In this document: piece by piece, positions 62,231 to 64,000 of the stretch
How the letters are laid out: each line of letters starts with the position of its first letter
Position numbering within the stretch: position 1 is the first letter of the stretch
Origin: Pyropia yezoensis
Lineage: Eukaryota; Rhodophyta; Bangiophyceae; Bangiales; Bangiaceae
Direction of reading: 5' to 3'
Length of the DNA stretch: 64,000 nt
Assembly: GCA_009829735.1 (NCBI GenBank)
Contig: CM020618.1
Coordinates: forward strand, 34,510,894 to 34,574,893
The notes under the pieces: generated by a model
Seen by the model: the letters and a program-made list of their open reading frames with translations, nothing else
Told to the model about the DNA's origin: nothing
Database searches by the model: none
Translations under genes and position numbers: made by a program

Positions 62231-63828
62231 CATCGGCAGCACAGTGGGGCTTGAGCCAGGACCACAAGCAAGCGGGGTCTTGGCCCGAAACCTTGCTGTG
62301 AGCGACGCATTGTTTGCATCTCGGGCGCAAGAATATTTCCTGGGATTGCTGCGCAGCGCAACGTTTTGCAGGGCACAACAAGAAGACAACCCAGGTCGGC
62401 CGTGCTCTTCGGCACGAGCGAAGAGTCTCCCGTGACCACAGACTTTCAGAAAACACAATCTCATCAGAATCTCATTCGAATATGATAAACCCCTGCCACG
62501 TGCGTCCGACAGAGGGACATTTTGTATGTAGAGGTCCCTTATTTTGCAGTTTCTGGGCGCTTTATCATACAGGATGTTCATGTCAGAAATACATACTGTG
62601 GCGCCACGTGGGCAAAGACAACGGAAATTAGGTGCCTTTGGTGCAGCTAAAGAGCTGTGATAGCGCGGACTGCATTTCGGAGCGCGGTGCCTCTGTGTCA
62701 GCACAGGACGTCGCCTACCTTCGCGCCACAGTCCAGCCAGTGGTGGGCGCTCACACGGTGGGGGTGGGATAAGGGCAGGCGGCAGACTTGTGGCTGCCGT
62801 GAATGGGCGCACTGGAGGTGATGTGCACGACGGCCGGCAAGAGCGTGCTGCGGGGCGTTGTACGCCACGTATAGGGTGAGGCGCCGGCGGCGTTGATAGA
62901 TAAGAGCTGTAGAGACAGCCCACACCGACCTGACGTGAGGAACGTACTCTGCTCAAGTCGAATGGGCCTCGGGAGACTGGGCTCGCGCCATCAGATGTTT
63001 ACGAGATCGTCATTGTGGCAAAAACCACTCGCGCACTCAGCACCCAGGCTGGGGCGGTGCACACACACAAGGGCTGCTTACCGTGTCGGGGGAGGCGGAA
63101 GGAGTGCAAGTTGCACACACGGTATCCCCGTTGTGGGGCATTCCCCCACCGTTAGAGAAGATGATGGTGTGTGGGCCATCAGTTTCTTGGTCGGGACGGG
63201 GAAGCGAGGCCAAGCCCCGCTGTCCCATCCCTTATCCCTCCAGGGTCCTCTCAGAAGCTCGCCACTCAGAATCTCTCACCCCAGCACCTGCTCACCGGGC
63301 CACACGAAAATTCAAGGCGATAAAAATGCAGAAAATCCTCAATTCCATGTTTGATTTACAATTAAGCAAAGTATCCCTGACTTAGAGAAATTCGGGATCA
63401 AATGCAAAGGAAGAAACGGGTCAGACCAGTTGTCTCCCGCCCCAGTATGGCGCGCCTTGCCCCCCTCCATGGGGCCAGTTCTGCTACACTCCCCTCTCCT
63501 CAGTTCCGACCGACCCGGTCGGCCCTGCGAGGTGGTATAAGAACGCGTGTTGCGGTCGCCGGGGGTGCGACTCGCTGTCCCCCGGCACGTCACGTTGACG
63601 TGGAGGCGGTCACGTCGACCTCCTCTCTCCTCAAGCTTGCCCACTTGGCAGCTTGCACTCACCTTAGCGCACCATACCACCAACCTCCACCACATCCGCA
63701 CCTACACTTCCCCTTCCTCTTACCCTGAGCCACCCCAACCTGGGGAGGCCCCCTGTCTTCCCCAGATCCAAGTCCCCCTCAACTAGAGGCGGGCCTCGGG
63801 CAGCTTTAACCCTGTTGTCTCCCACTGA
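62231..63828. other. Spacer without a supported gene
   Basis: Mixed composition, only short frames. A TATA-like GGTATAAGAACG lies at 63533-63544, about 340 bp upstream of the ATG at 63883. Confidence 0.45.
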
Positions 63829-63882
63829 ATTAGGGGGAGCCATGGTGAATCCGGGTTGGAGTCGGATTCCCTCGACGACCGT

Positions 63883-64000
63883 ATGGAGGATACGCCTGGC
63901 GTTGCAGCATCCGCCGGAACTTCCGGCGGGAGCTCCGCGGCTGTCCCGGGGAATGGGATACTTGCGCTGCCTGATGAAGAGTCTGCGGCGGGCTTTCCCC
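63883..64000 (+). CDS. Start of an open frame cut by the window end
   Basis: The frame is open from 63829 and has ATG 63883 (MEDTPGVAASAGTSGGSSA) to the last base. Acidic/Ser/Gly-rich content, with ESGLESDSLDD just upstream, resembles the disordered N-termini of gag proteins and of host proteins alike. Nothing more can be said without the next bases. Confidence 0.3.
   Translation, partial: MEDTPGVAASAGTSGGSSAAVPGNGILALPDEESAAGFP

Overview
The window reads as nuclear DNA of a GC-rich eukaryote. The best guess is a bangiophyte red alga of the Porphyra/Pyropia type. That guess rests on the high GC, the dense G and C homopolymers and minisatellites, the genes with none or one short GT-AG intron, and the load of chromodomain Ty3/gypsy elements; no marker gene proves it. 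No rRNA gene, tRNA gene or CRISPR array was recognised.

Layout. (1) 387-11398: a TNP2-like transposase-domain ORF is split by a complete Ty3/gypsy element (1578-11234, plus strand, 571-bp LTRs, 5-bp target duplication). (2) 11399-17709: repeat-rich DNA with several minisatellites and a perfect 29-bp inverted repeat whose arms lie 4.1 kb apart. (3) 17710-41300: the host gene block. It holds a small membrane-anchored protein, a DUF4139-type protein, a six-helix voltage-gated-type ion channel with one intron (minus strand), a long homopolymer-rich stretch with no clear gene, a large membrane protein with an acidic linker and a glycine-rich tail, a RAD51 paralogue closest to RAD51B with one intron (minus strand), a 51-54 bp minisatellite, and an Ala/Pro-rich protein. 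(4) 41301-47934: transposon debris, with an imperfect inverted repeat around a VNTR and a decayed IS630/Tc1/mariner-type transposase. (5) 47935-58658: a second, apparently intact Ty3/gypsy element on the minus strand (363-bp LTRs, 5-bp target duplication). (6) 58659-64000: a decayed DDE transposase, a 1.5-kb GC-rich minisatellite array, and the start of an open frame cut by the window end.

The most interesting feature is shared by the two retroelements. They belong to different families, yet each carries a 700-790 codon ORF in antisense between the end of pol and the 3' LTR, so pol and the extra ORF converge. The LTR of element 2 has a TATAAA box and a GC hairpin oriented so that the 3' LTR could transcribe its antisense ORF. 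The short gap between the convergent ORFs of element 2 holds a ladder of small hairpins, four of them at an exact 24-bp period. The elements also appear to make Gag-Pol differently. Element 1 has a perfectly phased -1 slippery heptamer two codons before its gag stop. Element 2 has a single in-frame UAG between gag and pol. Both share an almost identical primer-binding-site-like motif after the 5' LTR.

The host genes do not form one pathway. They are tail-to-tail or head-to-head pairs with short spacers.
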